Below, one piece after another: positions 1 through 8,439 of a stretch of 64,000 nt of DNA. Location: the NCBI GenBank assembly GCA_017524385.1, contig JAFWSS010000177.1:44932-108931 (forward strand). The letters run 5' to 3'. The DNA comes from Prevotella sp. Lineage in GTDB: Bacteria > Bacteroidota > Bacteroidia > Bacteroidales > Bacteroidaceae. Position 1 is the stretch's first letter, and the number at the start of each line of letters is the position of its first letter. Under the pieces are notes generated by a model, which worked only from the letters and a program-made list of their open reading frames with translations, was not told where the DNA came from and did no database searches. The translations under genes and the position numbers were made by a program.

Positions 1-102
1 GCTCACCATCACCCCGTGCATCATGCGCGTTTGCGACTGGAATATCAGGCTGAGTTCCTTCTGCAACAGTCGTGCGATGCGGTTTTGTCTTGTCTCTTGC
101 AT
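1..102 (-). CDS. rbfA: Ribosome-binding factor A, N-terminal part (cut by window edge)
   Basis: The minus-strand frame from the ATG at 102 runs off the window and gives 34 residues. They begin MQETRQNRIARLLQKELSLI and continue to a MMHGVMVS segment. This matches the start of RbfA, the small KH-fold protein that binds the 30S subunit and helps 16S rRNA 5'-end maturation. In Bacteroidales the gene commonly sits beside the O-methyltransferase and aroQ genes seen here, which supports the call. Only the first helix and start of the first strand are visible, so the identification rests on a short piece plus gene order. Confidence 0.75.
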   Translation of the reverse strand, partial: MQETRQNRIARLLQKELSLIFQSQTRMMHGVMVS

Positions 103-117
103 ATGTTTTTTCTCTTT

Positions 118-183
118 CTTTTTTATGATTTTTATAGCTTCCATAGTTTCTATAGTCACTATGGTTTCTATAGCTTCTATGGT
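118..183 (-). repeat. 9-bp-period array after the O-methyltransferase stop
   Basis: Read on the minus strand, the segment between the O-methyltransferase stop and rbfA is built of about seven imperfect 9-bp units such as TATAGAAAC, CATAGTGAC and TATGGAAGC. It starts directly at the stop codon. Similar arrays with different unit sequences follow other genes in this window. Confidence 0.7.
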
Positions 184-822
184 CTATTGTTTTCTGATGA
201 TTGTCAGTCCGTCGCGCAGGGGGAGGATGACTTGCTCCACGCGTTGGTCCGCCGACACATGGTCGTTGAAAGCCAGGATGCCCTGGGTCTGGGCGTCGTG
301 TTGATAGGCGGAATCCACCACGTGACCGTCCCATAGCGTGTTGTCGGCGAGGATGAATCCTCCGGGGCGTGTCACTTTGAGCGCCATCTCGTAGGCCTGG
401 ATGTAGGTGCGCTTGTCGCCGTCGAGGAACACCATGTCGAACGTGATGCCCAGTTTGGGTGCCTCGGTGATGGCATCGCCGATGAAGAACGCTATGCGCT
501 CCGCCACGGGCGACTGCTCTATCCACGGCCGTGTGAAGTCTTCCAACTCGTCATCGATTTCGAAGGTGTACACCTTGCCGCCTGCCTCCAGGCCTTCTGC
601 CATGCAGATGGCGCTATAGCCGCTGAAGGTGCCGATTTCAAGGATGTGCCTCGGCCGTATCATCTGCACGAGCATCTTCAGCAGCCTTCCTTGCAGATGG
701 CCGCTGGCCATGCGTCCTGCCAGCAGGTGTATGTTGGTGGCGCGCCACAAGCGGTGCAGGTATTCGCCCTCTGGTTCGATATGGTCGAGGACATAGTCCT
801 CCAGGCGTTGGCTGTCGTTCAT
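184..822 (-). CDS. Class I SAM-dependent O-methyltransferase (catechol/caffeoyl-CoA type)
   Basis: This 212-residue protein is a small soluble O-methyltransferase of the Methyltransf_3 family. The SAM-binding glycine-rich loop LEIGTFSGYSA lies at residues 61-71. The metal-ligand and acceptor-side motifs VFLDGDK and ADNTLWDG follow in the second half, in the usual order. The ATG at 822 is chosen because it overlaps the aroQ stop as ATGA, which implies translational coupling. A longer in-frame version would run into aroQ. The natural acceptor is unknown; family members methylate catechols or tRNA hydroxyuridine. Confidence 0.88.
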   Translation of the reverse strand: MNDSQRLEDYVLDHIEPEGEYLHRLWRATNIHLLAGRMASGHLQGRLLKMLVQMIRPRHILEIGTFSGYSAICMAEGLEAGGKVYTFEIDDELEDFTRPWIEQSPVAERIAFFIGDAITEAPKLGITFDMVFLDGDKRTYIQAYEMALKVTRPGGFILADNTLWDGHVVDSAYQHDAQTQGILAFNDHVSADQRVEQVILPLRDGLTIIRKQ

Positions 823-1244
823 TGCTTCATTGCCATGAGAGCCTCCAATGCCAGACGGTAGGAGTCGAGTCCGAAGCCGCAGATGACACCGGCGCATGCG
901 CTGCTGATCATGGAATGGTGGCGGAACTCCTCGCGCTTGTGCACGTTGGAGATGTGCACCTCCACCACCGGTGTCTTGAGGGCTCGGATGCAGTCGTGCA
1001 GCGCCACGCTGGTGTGCGTGTAGGCACCCGCGTTGAGGATGATGCCGTCGAAGTCGAAGCCCACAGCCTGCATCTTGTCAATCAACTCCCCCTCGATGTT
1101 GCTTTGGTAGTAGTCGATTTCCACATCAGGATACCGTGTGCGCAATAGGGGAAGGTAGGTCTCGAAGGAGTCGCTCCCATAGATGCCTGGTTCGCGCACG
1201 CCCAACAGGTTCAAGTTGGGGCCGTTGACAATTTGTATTCTCAT
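819..1244 (-). CDS. aroQ: 3-dehydroquinate dehydratase, type II
   Basis: This 141-residue protein has the length of type II dehydroquinases, the dodecameric enzymes that dehydrate 3-dehydroquinate in the shikimate pathway. The start carries the diagnostic NGPNLNLLGVREPGIYG segment, which includes the catalytic Tyr. It is followed by NAGAYTHTSVALHD and EVHISNVHKREEFRHHS, the substrate-binding and catalytic-His motifs. The start is the ATG at 1244; the upstream in-frame extension is ignored because it crosses the divergent xerD promoter. It is co-transcribed and translationally coupled with the O-methyltransferase gene. Confidence 0.96.
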   Translation of the reverse strand: MRIQIVNGPNLNLLGVREPGIYGSDSFETYLPLLRTRYPDVEIDYYQSNIEGELIDKMQAVGFDFDGIILNAGAYTHTSVALHDCIRALKTPVVEVHISNVHKREEFRHHSMISSACAGVICGFGLDSYRLALEALMAMKQ

Positions 1245-1261
1245 ATTTCGGGAATTATTGT

Positions 1262-1269
1262 TATCTTTG
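1262..1269 (+). promoter_or_regulatory. Bacteroidetes -7 box for xerD
   Basis: TATCTTTG fits the TAnnTTTG consensus of the Bacteroidetes housekeeping sigma factor. It lies 55 bp before the chosen xerD start. Confidence 0.6.
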
Positions 1270-1324
1270 CACACGTATTGTCTATGCCGCCTTGCTGGAT
1301 GACGGCGCAAAATTACTCAAAAAA

Positions 1325-2236
1325 ATGGAAACCGACAAGAAAAGCGAGACTAATGTTGTGAGGGCATACCGTCGTTACTTGCGCTTGCAACGCAATATGT
1401 CTCCCAATACCCTCGACGCCTATATGCGCGACTTGCAGAAGTTGATGAGTTATCTCCAGGGCGAGGGCATAGCCTTGGAGGATGCCACTCTCGACGACCT
1501 TCGCCATTTCGCTGCCGGGTTGCACGACGTCGGCATAGGTCCGCGCTCACAATGCCGCATCCTCAGTGGTGTGCGCTCCTTCTACCGTTTCCTTGTCATC
1601 GACCGCCGCATAGAGGACGACCCCACCGAACTGCTTGAGTCGCCGCAATTGGGCGACCACTTGCCAGAGGTGCTCTCCACAGCCGAGGTGGACCGCATGG
1701 AGGAGGCCATCGACCTTTCCAAGTGGGAGGGACACCGCAACCGCGCCATCATCGAGGTGTTGTTCAGTTGCGGACTGAGGGTGACGGAACTGGTCACCCT
1801 GCAACTCTCACAGCTCTACCTCGACGAGGGGTATGTGAGGGTGATGGGGAAGGGGAGCAAGGAACGTCTCGTGCCCATCTCGCAACGTGCCATCAACGAG
1901 TTGGCCCTGTGGTTCGACAGCCGTTGCCACATGGACATCAAGCCGGGCGAGGAGGACTATGTCTTCCTCAACCGCCGTGGTGCGCACCTCACGCGCACGA
2001 TGGTGCTCATCATCATCAAGAAGACGGCCGTGGATGCCGGCATCAAGAAAACCGTCAGTCCCCACACCTTGAGGCACTCCTTCGCCACCGCGTTGCTGGA
2101 GGGTGGAGCCGACCTCAGGGCCATCCAGGCCATGCTAGGCCATGAGAGCATCGGCACGACCGAAATCTACACCCACATCGACATGACCACCCTCCGACAG
2201 CAGATTCTCGACCACCATCCGAGGAACATCAGGTGA
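1325..2236 (+). CDS. xerD: Tyrosine site-specific recombinase XerD
   Basis: This 303-residue integrase has an N-terminal SAM-like core-binding domain (about 10-95) and a C-terminal catalytic domain. All catalytic residues are visible: R152 (GLRVTEL), K176 (GKGSKER), H247 and R250 (HTLRHSF), H273 (LGHESIG) and the nucleophile Y282 (EIYTHI). Length and lack of extra domains fit the XerC/D pair that resolves chromosome dimers at dif. The partner assignment to XerD comes from its position beside aroQ, where Bacteroidales usually keep xerD. The first ATG, at 1325, is preferred over an upstream TTG that lies almost at the predicted transcription start. Confidence 0.88.
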   Translation: METDKKSETNVVRAYRRYLRLQRNMSPNTLDAYMRDLQKLMSYLQGEGIALEDATLDDLRHFAAGLHDVGIGPRSQCRILSGVRSFYRFLVIDRRIEDDPTELLESPQLGDHLPEVLSTAEVDRMEEAIDLSKWEGHRNRAIIEVLFSCGLRVTELVTLQLSQLYLDEGYVRVMGKGSKERLVPISQRAINELALWFDSRCHMDIKPGEEDYVFLNRRGAHLTRTMVLIIIKKTAVDAGIKKTVSPHTLRHSFATALLEGGADLRAIQAMLGHESIGTTEIYTHIDMTTLRQQILDHHPRNIR

Positions 2237-2282
2237 GGCATAAATTTTACTTGTTTTTTGCTCAAAAGACCTTTTTTTGCAC

Positions 2283-2290
2283 TACCTTTG
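2283..2290 (+). promoter_or_regulatory. Bacteroidetes -7 box for the DUF2851 gene
   Basis: TACCTTTG sits 27 bp upstream of the ATG at 2317. This separates the gene from xerD and decides its start, since the longer in-frame reading would begin inside xerD and cross the promoter. Confidence 0.65.
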
Positions 2291-2316
2291 CAAGTCAAGA
2301 ACAAACAACCTCTTCA

Positions 2317-3618
2317 ATGGAAGCATTGCTGCATTACTGCTGGAAACACCGGCTGTTCCCCTTGGGAACACTGGAAACCACCGACCACAAGGTGGTGGAG
2401 GTGCTCGACCCCGGACTGCACAACCACCACGCAGGTCCCGACTTCTTCAATGCCAAGGTGAAGTTGGATGGTACGTTGTGGGTGGGCAATGTTGAAATAC
2501 ACGACAAGGCCAGCGACTGGTACGCCCATGGTCACGACCACGATGCTGCTTATGACAACGTGGTGCTCCATGTCTGCGGGGTGGTCGATGCCGTGGTGAC
2601 CACGCACAACGGCCTCGTGCTGCCACAGATGCAGCTGAGCGTCCCCAAGGTGGTGGAGGACAATTACCAACAACTGATCACCACCGACCATTACCCCCCT
2701 TGCTACCAGATCATCCCCAACCTCTCCAGGCTGAAGGTGCATAGTTGGATGAGTGCCTTGCAGACGGAGCGTCTGGAGCAGAAGACTCAAGCCATCCGTC
2801 AGCGGGTGGCACTCTGCGACGGGTCGTGGGAGGATGGCTATTTCGTCACCCTGGCGCGCAATTATGGCTTTGGCGTCAACGGCGATTCTTTCGAGGCATG
2901 GGCGCAGAGCATACCGCTGCACGCCGTGGATCATCACCGCGACGACCTCTTCCAGGTGGAGGCCATTTTCATGGGCCAGGCGGGACTGCTTGACATGGAG
3001 GCGGTGCCCGAACGCTACCGCGAGGCGGCGCTCCAGGAAGGCTATTTCACACGACTAAGCAACGAATACGCCTATCTCAAGCATAAGTTCTCACTCACTC
3101 CCATTCACTACAAGAGGTGGAAATTCCTGAAGATGAGACCGCAGAACTTCCCACACATCCGCATCGCCCAACTGGCGCGGCTTTACCACTCACGCACGGC
3201 AGGCCTGAGCCAGTTGGTGGAATGCCGCACGGTGAAGGAACTCCAGGAGGCTCTCGCCACAGGTGTCACTTCCTATTGGGAGACCCATTACGTCTTTGGC
3301 AGTGAGAGCGCGAAGAATATGAAGCGCTTGTCGGCTGTCTCCCTCAACCTGCTGATGATCAACACCGCCATCCCCATGCTTTTCGCCTACGGGCGATTCA
3401 AGGGTGACGAGCAACTATGCGACAGGGCTTTCGAACTCTTGGAACAACTCAAGGCTGAGGACAACAACATCGTCAGGATGTGGAAGGAATGCAGCCTGCC
3501 TGTGGAGAACGCCGGAGACAGCCAAGCCCTCATCCAACTCAAAAAGGAATACTGCGACAAGAAGGACTGCCTGCGCTGCCGATTCGGGTATGAGTACTTG
3601 AAGAAGATTGAAGATTGA
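2317..3618 (+). CDS. DUF2851 family protein
   Basis: The 433-residue product belongs to DUF2851, a Bacteroidetes family of unknown function. Characteristic is the early segment ending in AGPDFFNAKVKLDGTLWVGN followed by an EIHDKASDW motif, which resembles a nuclease-like beta core. The C-terminus has a Cys-rich DKKDCLRCRFG motif that could bind a metal. There is no signal peptide, so it is probably cytoplasmic. The reading frame ends in KKIED followed by a TGA that lies inside the first units of a GAAGATT array, so the array forms the last codons. No function is proposed. Confidence 0.85.
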   Translation: MEALLHYCWKHRLFPLGTLETTDHKVVEVLDPGLHNHHAGPDFFNAKVKLDGTLWVGNVEIHDKASDWYAHGHDHDAAYDNVVLHVCGVVDAVVTTHNGLVLPQMQLSVPKVVEDNYQQLITTDHYPPCYQIIPNLSRLKVHSWMSALQTERLEQKTQAIRQRVALCDGSWEDGYFVTLARNYGFGVNGDSFEAWAQSIPLHAVDHHRDDLFQVEAIFMGQAGLLDMEAVPERYREAALQEGYFTRLSNEYAYLKHKFSLTPIHYKRWKFLKMRPQNFPHIRIAQLARLYHSRTAGLSQLVECRTVKELQEALATGVTSYWETHYVFGSESAKNMKRLSAVSLNLLMINTAIPMLFAYGRFKGDEQLCDRAFELLEQLKAEDNNIVRMWKECSLPVENAGDSQALIQLKKEYCDKKDCLRCRFGYEYLKKIED

Positions 3619-3676
3619 AAATTGAAAATTGAAGATTGAAAATTGAAGATTGAAGATTGAAAATTGAAAATTGAAG
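3603..3676 (+). repeat. GAAGATT/GAAAATT array spanning the DUF2851 stop codon
   Basis: About ten 7-bp units, GAAGATT or GAAAATT, run head to tail from the last codons of the DUF2851 gene. The first in-frame TGA of the array is the gene's stop codon. Confidence 0.9.
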
Positions 3677-3748
3677 ATGGCAGGTCTTTGGAGTCTCTCT
3701 TGAAGCCTGTGCTTGCTTGGAAGGTCAATAAACACGATAAACCCACTT

Positions 3749-4153
3749 ATGAAATATATCTTTGAGACACAGCTTGAAGTTCGCGACTATGAATGCGACA
3801 TCGAGGGCATTGTCAACAATGCCAACTACTTGCATTATATAGAGCATACGCGTCACCTCTTCCTCAAAAGTCTTGGCGTCAGTTTCGCCGAGATGCACGC
3901 CAAGGGAGTGGATGCCGTCGTGGCTAGGATGAGCATGCAGTTCAAGGTGCCCCTCAGGTGTGATGACATAATGCGGTCGTGCCTCTCTTTGAAAAAAGAA
4001 GGCGTGCGCTATGTGTTCAACCAGGACCTCTACCGAGAGGCGGATGGCAAGTTGGCCTTCCGTGCCAAGGTGGAACTGGTGTGCCTCGTGAATGGCCAAC
4101 TGGCTATGACCAGTCCCTACGACGAGGTGTTCAAGGATGTGCTACAAGAATAA
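3749..4153 (+). CDS. Acyl-CoA thioesterase, YbgC/4HBT hotdog fold
   Basis: A 134-residue single hotdog domain. The signature RDYECDIEGIVNNANYLHYI contains the Asp and the Gly-x-Val-x-Asn-x-x-Tyr pattern of YbgC-like 4-hydroxybenzoyl-CoA thioesterases, which hydrolyse acyl-CoA or acyl-ACP thioesters. The family's catalytic Asp is present in the DIEG motif. The ATG at 3749 (MKYIFETQ) gives the usual family length; an upstream alternative adds 12 unrelated residues. It is followed after 9 bp by dprA and probably heads the thioesterase-dprA-dusB operon. The substrate is unknown. Confidence 0.87.
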   Translation: MKYIFETQLEVRDYECDIEGIVNNANYLHYIEHTRHLFLKSLGVSFAEMHAKGVDAVVARMSMQFKVPLRCDDIMRSCLSLKKEGVRYVFNQDLYREADGKLAFRAKVELVCLVNGQLAMTSPYDEVFKDVLQE

Positions 4154-4162
4154 GACAGGGAA

Positions 4163-5296
4163 ATGGATTACAATGAGACCCTCAACGCGATGACCCTGGC
4201 AAGGCTCAGTTTCTACAACCTTGCCAGCATCATGTTGCTCTACCGGCAGGCGGGCAGCGCGACGGCGGTCATCGAGAACAGCAACAACATACGCGACATC
4301 ATACCCGATGCCTCGCAACGCTTGGTGGAACTGCTGAGCGACTGCCATAAGATGCGTGAACGCGCCGAGGAGGAACTGGAGTTCGACCTTGCCCATGGCA
4401 TCAAACCCTTGGACATTTCCAACCCGGAATACCCACATCGCCTCGCCGAGTGCGACGACGCGCCTCTCGTGCTCTACTACAGAGGCAACACCGACCTCAA
4501 TGCCGCCAGGGTCGTCAACATCGTGGGGACGAGGAAATGCACGCCCTACGGGATGGATCTCATACAAAACTTCGTGGCAAGCATCGCCGCAGCATGCCCT
4601 GGCGTGCTCGTGGTGAGTGGTCTGGCTTACGGTGTCGATATCTGCGCCCACCGACAGGCGATGGAAAGGGGGTTGGACACCGTCGGCGTGCTCGCCCATG
4701 GACTCGACGACCTCTATCCCCACGCGCATAGGGCGACAGCGGTGAAGATGCTCAAGCAAGGCGGGCTCCTCACCGAATTCATGACACGCACGAAAGCCGA
4801 CAAGATCAATTTCGTCCGACGAAACCGCATCGTGGCTGGCATGTCCGACGCTTGCATCCTCGTGGAGAGTGCAGCCCATGGCGGAGGACTCATCACCGCC
4901 GACATCTCCCGCAGTTACAACCGCGAGGTCTTCGCCTTCCCGGGGCGTGTGGGAGACCCCTACTCCGAAGGTTGCAACAACCTCATACGCGACAATGGCG
5001 CCATGTTGCTCACCGATGCCGACGCCTTCTTGAAGGTCATGGGGTGGGAGGGTGACGCTTCGCTCGCCAAGGCACGCAACGAAGGGATAGAGCGCACCTT
5101 CTTCCCACAACTGTCACCCGAGGAGATGAAGGTGGTGAAGGTGCTGTCAGACAAAGGCGACATGCAACTCAACATGCTCGCCATACAGTCAGGCATTCAG
5201 GTCAACCAACTCACTGCCGTGCTCTTCGAACTGGAAATGAAAGGCGTGGTGAGGAACCTTGCCGGAGGGATGTATCACTTGATGCCACAATTCTGA
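4163..5296 (+). CDS. dprA: DNA-processing protein DprA (Smf)
   Basis: This 377-residue protein carries the full DprA layout: an N-terminal helical SAM-like region, a Rossmann-like core (about 110-300) and a C-terminal winged-helix domain. The core motifs are VNIVGTRKCTPYG, VVSGLAYGVDICAH, FVRRNRIVAGMSDACILVES and AFPGRVGD followed by EGCNNLIRDN. DprA loads RecA onto incoming single-stranded DNA during transformation. The gene is intact, which is compatible with natural competence but does not prove it. It is tightly packed between the thioesterase gene (9 bp) and dusB (5 bp). Confidence 0.95.
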   Translation: MDYNETLNAMTLARLSFYNLASIMLLYRQAGSATAVIENSNNIRDIIPDASQRLVELLSDCHKMRERAEEELEFDLAHGIKPLDISNPEYPHRLAECDDAPLVLYYRGNTDLNAARVVNIVGTRKCTPYGMDLIQNFVASIAAACPGVLVVSGLAYGVDICAHRQAMERGLDTVGVLAHGLDDLYPHAHRATAVKMLKQGGLLTEFMTRTKADKINFVRRNRIVAGMSDACILVESAAHGGGLITADISRSYNREVFAFPGRVGDPYSEGCNNLIRDNGAMLLTDADAFLKVMGWEGDASLAKARNEGIERTFFPQLSPEEMKVVKVLSDKGDMQLNMLAIQSGIQVNQLTAVLFELEMKGVVRNLAGGMYHLMPQF

Positions 5297-5301
5297 CTCC
5301 G

Positions 5302-6297
5302 ATGAAAATAGGCAACATCACTTTCGAACCCATGCCCGTCTTCCTCGCACCGATGGAAGATGTGACCGACATAGGCTTCCGCTTGCTCTGCAAACGTTTC
5401 GGAGCATCTATGGTGTATACCGAGTTTGTCAGTGCCGAGGCACTGATAAGGTCGGTGAAATGCTCCATCGACAAACTCGCCATCCGCGACGAGGAGCGCC
5501 CCGTGGGCATACAACTCTACGGCCGTGACGTTGAGGCGATGGTCGAGGCGGCGAAAATTGTGGAACAGGTGCATCCCGACCTCATCGACCTCAACTTCGG
5601 TTGTCCTGTCAAGAAGGTGGCGGGAAAGGGCGCCGGTGCCGGGATGCTGCGCAACATTCCCTTGATGCTTGACATCACTCGAGAGGTGGTGAAGGCCGTC
5701 AACGTGCCGGTGACGGTGAAGACACGTCTGGGATGGGATGCCGGCAGCATCATCATCGGAGACCTCGCGGAGCAGTTGCAGGACTGCGGCATCAGTGCCC
5801 TCACCATACACGGCCGTACGCGGTCGCAGATGTATACCGGCACCGCCGACTGGGAACCCATCGCGGAGGTGAAGCGCAATCCCCGTATGCGCATACCCGT
5901 CATTGGGAATGGCGACATCACGTCGCCGGAGGAGGCGAAACGCGCCTTCGAACAGTATGGCGTGGATGCCGTGATGGTGGGAAGAGCCACCTTCGGCAGA
6001 CCATGGATCTTTCGCGAAATCAGACGTTTCCTTGATGGCCTGGACCCCGACCCGGCGATGGACTTCTCATGGAAACTCGACGTGTTGGAGGAGCAGTTGC
6101 GCATCAATGTGGAGCGCATAGACGAATATCGGGGCATCCTGCACACACGCCGACATCTTGCGGCAAGTCCCATCTTCAAGGGCATTCCCAATTTCCGACC
6201 CACTCGCATCGCCATACTCAGGGCGGAGCGCATGGATGAGTTGATGGCCATCCTCGAGGAATTGAGGAAAAAACCGCCAATATCAATTGAAAATTGA
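5302..6297 (+). CDS. dusB: tRNA-dihydrouridine synthase B
   Basis: A 331-residue flavoenzyme of the Dus family that reduces specific uridines in the tRNA D-loop using FMN and NAD(P)H. The TIM barrel shows the FMN-binding start APMEDVTDIGFR, the catalytic-Cys motif LNFGCPVKKV, the phosphate-side TIHGRTRSQMY, and IGNGDI with VMVGRATFGRPW near the end. The length and the FGRPW motif favour DusB over DusA. The reading frame ends SIEN, with its stop codon inside a GAAAATT/GAAGATT array. Confidence 0.94.
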   Translation: MKIGNITFEPMPVFLAPMEDVTDIGFRLLCKRFGASMVYTEFVSAEALIRSVKCSIDKLAIRDEERPVGIQLYGRDVEAMVEAAKIVEQVHPDLIDLNFGCPVKKVAGKGAGAGMLRNIPLMLDITREVVKAVNVPVTVKTRLGWDAGSIIIGDLAEQLQDCGISALTIHGRTRSQMYTGTADWEPIAEVKRNPRMRIPVIGNGDITSPEEAKRAFEQYGVDAVMVGRATFGRPWIFREIRRFLDGLDPDPAMDFSWKLDVLEEQLRINVERIDEYRGILHTRRHLAASPIFKGIPNFRPTRIAILRAERMDELMAILEELRKKPPISIEN

Positions 6298-6313
6298 AGA
6301 TTGAAGATTGAAG
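6285..6313 (+). repeat. GAAAATT/GAAGATT array spanning the dusB stop codon
   Basis: About four 7-bp units of the family seen at 3603. The dusB TGA at 6295-6297 is one of the unit junctions. Confidence 0.85.
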
Positions 6314-6344
6314 GAGTTATCGACTATACTTCATTTAGAGTAGT

Positions 6345-6361
6345 TATGGAATAATTCCATA
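6345..6361. promoter_or_regulatory. Inverted repeat in the ribF leader region
   Basis: TATGGAATAATTCCATA is an inverted repeat with 8-bp arms around one base, 84 bp before ribF. It could be an operator or a small hairpin. I see no FMN riboswitch architecture here. Confidence 0.3.
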
Positions 6362-6444
6362 TACATCGATGACGATGGTAGGATTAATGTCGATGCCCTC
6401 ATTCACTTTGTTGTTTCTTTAACTTCGAAAAAGACTCTGTTTCA

Positions 6445-7392
6445 ATGAAAAAGATATTTTCCGACAACATCCCTTCCAACTTGTGTGCCTCTGTGGCCAC
6501 GATAGGCTTTTTCGATGGTGTTCATCTCGGGCATCAGCACCTCATCCATCAGGTGGTGGAGGAGGCGAAGGAAAGAGAGATGGAGTCGATGGTTGTCACT
6601 TTCGACCGTCATCCCAGGCAGGTGCTCAGTCCTGATTTCCACCCTCAGTTGCTCACCTCCTATGAGGAGAAGATGGTGAGGTTGGCAAAGACGGGTGTGG
6701 ACAACTGCGTGGTGCTGCGTTTCACACCAGAGATGGCTTCATTGTCTGCAGCCGACTTCATGCGCCATGTGCTGCACGGGCAGTTGGCTGTCAGGAGGCT
6801 GGTTATGGGGTATGACAATCGTTTCGGCAAAGGTTCTGCTGAAGGGTTTGACGACTATGTGCGTCATGGGGCAGCCTTGGGCATGGAGGTGGTGCAAGGT
6901 GCGCCGTTGTCTGTCGATGGCATACGGGTGAGTAGTTCCGCCATACGACAGATGTTGCTTCAAGGCGATGTCGAGACGGCCACCCGATGCTTGGGACATC
7001 AATACACCCTTGTTGGAAGGGTGGTGGAGGGTTACCAACAAGGAAGGCGCTTGGGCTTCCCCACCGCCAACCTGCTCTTGGAAGATGTAGCGAAAATGCT
7101 GCCCGCCCCCGGTGCCTACGTGGCGAGGGTCCGCCTGGAGGGTTCGATGGAGATGAAGCGTGCGGTGACCAACATCGGTATGCGACCCACCTTCCAAGGG
7201 CATGGCATGGCCATCGAGACACATGTCATCAACTACGACGGCGACCTCTATGGCAAACGCATGCTGGTGGCTTTGACCCATCGGTTGCGTGAAGAACGGA
7301 AATTCGAGAGCACTGGTCGCTTGGTGGCGCAGTTGCGTGAGGATGTGCGACGCGCCAACGCCATCTTCGACGAGGAAGGCTTGGAAGATTGA
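6445..7392 (+). CDS. ribF: Bifunctional riboflavin kinase / FAD synthetase
   Basis: The 315-residue RibF converts riboflavin to FMN and FMN to FAD. The N-terminal nucleotidyltransferase half shows ATIGFFDGVHLGHQHLI (the HxGH motif) and VSSSAIRQMLLQGDVETA. The C-terminal riboflavin kinase half begins near GRVVEGYQQGRRLGFPTAN, with the kinase PTAN motif, and ends in a short helical tail. It is a stand-alone gene with no clear TAnnTTTG box. The last codons, LED plus stop, fall on a GAAGATTGA unit and the following DNA is an 80-bp dispersed repeat. Confidence 0.95.
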   Translation: MKKIFSDNIPSNLCASVATIGFFDGVHLGHQHLIHQVVEEAKEREMESMVVTFDRHPRQVLSPDFHPQLLTSYEEKMVRLAKTGVDNCVVLRFTPEMASLSAADFMRHVLHGQLAVRRLVMGYDNRFGKGSAEGFDDYVRHGAALGMEVVQGAPLSVDGIRVSSSAIRQMLLQGDVETATRCLGHQYTLVGRVVEGYQQGRRLGFPTANLLLEDVAKMLPAPGAYVARVRLEGSMEMKRAVTNIGMRPTFQGHGMAIETHVINYDGDLYGKRMLVALTHRLREERKFESTGRLVAQLREDVRRANAIFDEEGLED

Positions 7393-7463
7393 ATTTTTGG
7401 AGCAGCGAGAGTAGAGTCAAGCTTGCTTGAACTCTGCCGAGTCGCGACAAAAATCAGCGAAGT
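7384..7463 (+). repeat. Element A, copy 1 (about 80-bp dispersed repeat)
   Basis: This segment begins with the GAAGATTGA that ends ribF. It contains a hairpin-forming core, AGAGTCAAGCTTGCTTGA plus ACTCT, and then GAGTCGCGACAAAAATC. Two near-identical copies in the opposite orientation follow argB (22351-22528). In all three cases the element lies in sense orientation directly after a gene. Confidence 0.85.
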
Positions 7464-7478
7464 TAAAATTTAAAATAT

Positions 7479-8288
7479 ATGAGAAAGTTTTTTGATGCCA
7501 TCCTTTATTTGATTGTATTCATAGTGATACAATTTTTCATCACTTATGCCGTGTTAGCGGTATGTGCGGTTACTGAAGGTGTTGGCAATGCCGTTCGCTC
7601 GTTGATGAGTGGTGAAGGCCTCACTACCGATCAGACCATCGTGGTGCAAGTGATTTCGGGTATCATCACCCTGGTGCTTTTCTTTTCGTTGAAGTGGTGT
7701 CGCGTGTCGCGTGCCTATCTGCGTTCCAAGCCCTACGGAGTGTTGTTTTGGGCGAGTGTGGCCGTTTTGGGTACGGTCATCCCTTCGGAGGTGTTTGTTG
7801 AACTGGTGCCGCTTCCCGACTTGACAGGCGAGACATTGGGTGCCATCTTGGGCAGCCGATGGGGGTATTTGGTCATATGCATCTTCGCCCCATTGGTGGA
7901 AGAGGTGGTGTTTCGGGGAGCCATATTACGAGTTTTACTGGAAGGGTCGTCGCGCCACTGGGTGCCCATCGCCATCTCCGCCGTGCTGTTCGCCCTGGTT
8001 CATGCCAATCCGGCGCAGATGCCCCATGCCTTTTGCATCGGGTTGCTGCTGGGATGGATGTATTACCGCACAGGGAGTATTATTCCTGGCATCATGCTGC
8101 ATTGGGTGAACAACACTTTGTCGTATGTTGTCTACAACGTCTTCCCTCAATATCAAGATGCGAAGGTGGTAGAACTATTTGGAGGAAACATGCTGAAAGT
8201 GTCTCTCGCCGTCGTCTTTTCGCTTTTCATCTTCGTCCCCGCCGTCTACCAGCTGCATTTGCGTATGAGAAAAGTTGAAGAGGATTGA
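7479..8288 (+). CDS. CPBP family intramembrane glutamic endopeptidase (Abi)
   Basis: A 269-residue polytopic membrane protein with about seven hydrophobic segments. The Abi/CPBP catalytic motifs are present: EEVVFRG (EExxxR) near residue 146, FALVHANPAQMPHAF with the conserved His, and a third motif around HWVNNT. Homologues are site-2-type proteases such as Rce1-like CAAX processing enzymes, or self-immunity proteins for bacteriocins. No bacteriocin gene is visible nearby. It converges on the TerB-like gene of island A across a perfect palindrome. The substrate is unknown. Confidence 0.88.
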   Translation: MRKFFDAILYLIVFIVIQFFITYAVLAVCAVTEGVGNAVRSLMSGEGLTTDQTIVVQVISGIITLVLFFSLKWCRVSRAYLRSKPYGVLFWASVAVLGTVIPSEVFVELVPLPDLTGETLGAILGSRWGYLVICIFAPLVEEVVFRGAILRVLLEGSSRHWVPIAISAVLFALVHANPAQMPHAFCIGLLLGWMYYRTGSIIPGIMLHWVNNTLSYVVYNVFPQYQDAKVVELFGGNMLKVSLAVVFSLFIFVPAVYQLHLRMRKVEED

Positions 8289-8313
8289 AGCAATCTTATC
8301 TCTTTTATATATT

Positions 8314-8345
8314 CAGAGTAGGGACGCTATAGCGTCCCTACTCTG
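8314..8345. terminator. Perfect 32-bp palindrome between convergent genes
   Basis: The left arm CAGAGTAGGGACGCTA is followed directly by its exact reverse complement. It lies between the CPBP gene and the TerB-like gene, which converge. A bidirectional terminator or a REP-like element is likely. There is no long U-tract on either side. Confidence 0.6.
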
Positions 8346-8360
8346 TTGTGAAAGGTGGTT

Positions 8361-8436
8361 CTAGATTTCTAGAAGCCCTAGAAACCCTGGAAGCCCTGGA
8401 AATCCCTAGTAAAACTGGTGTTCTAGGAAAAACTAG
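8361..8436 (-). repeat. 9-bp-period CTAG-type array after the TerB-like gene
   Basis: Read in the sense of the TerB-like gene, the DNA just past its stop consists of about eight 9-bp units such as CCAGGGCTT, CTAGGGCTT and CTAGAAATC. Confidence 0.75.
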
Positions 8437-8439
8437 TTG

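Noticed and set aside
4142-5110. 322-codon open frame antisense to dprA
   Set aside because: It mirrors the codon pattern of dprA, has no homology pattern or ribosome-binding site, and dprA is clearly real.
6298-6444. FMN riboswitch before ribF
   Set aside because: The region lacks the conserved six-helix RFN element; only a short inverted repeat is seen.
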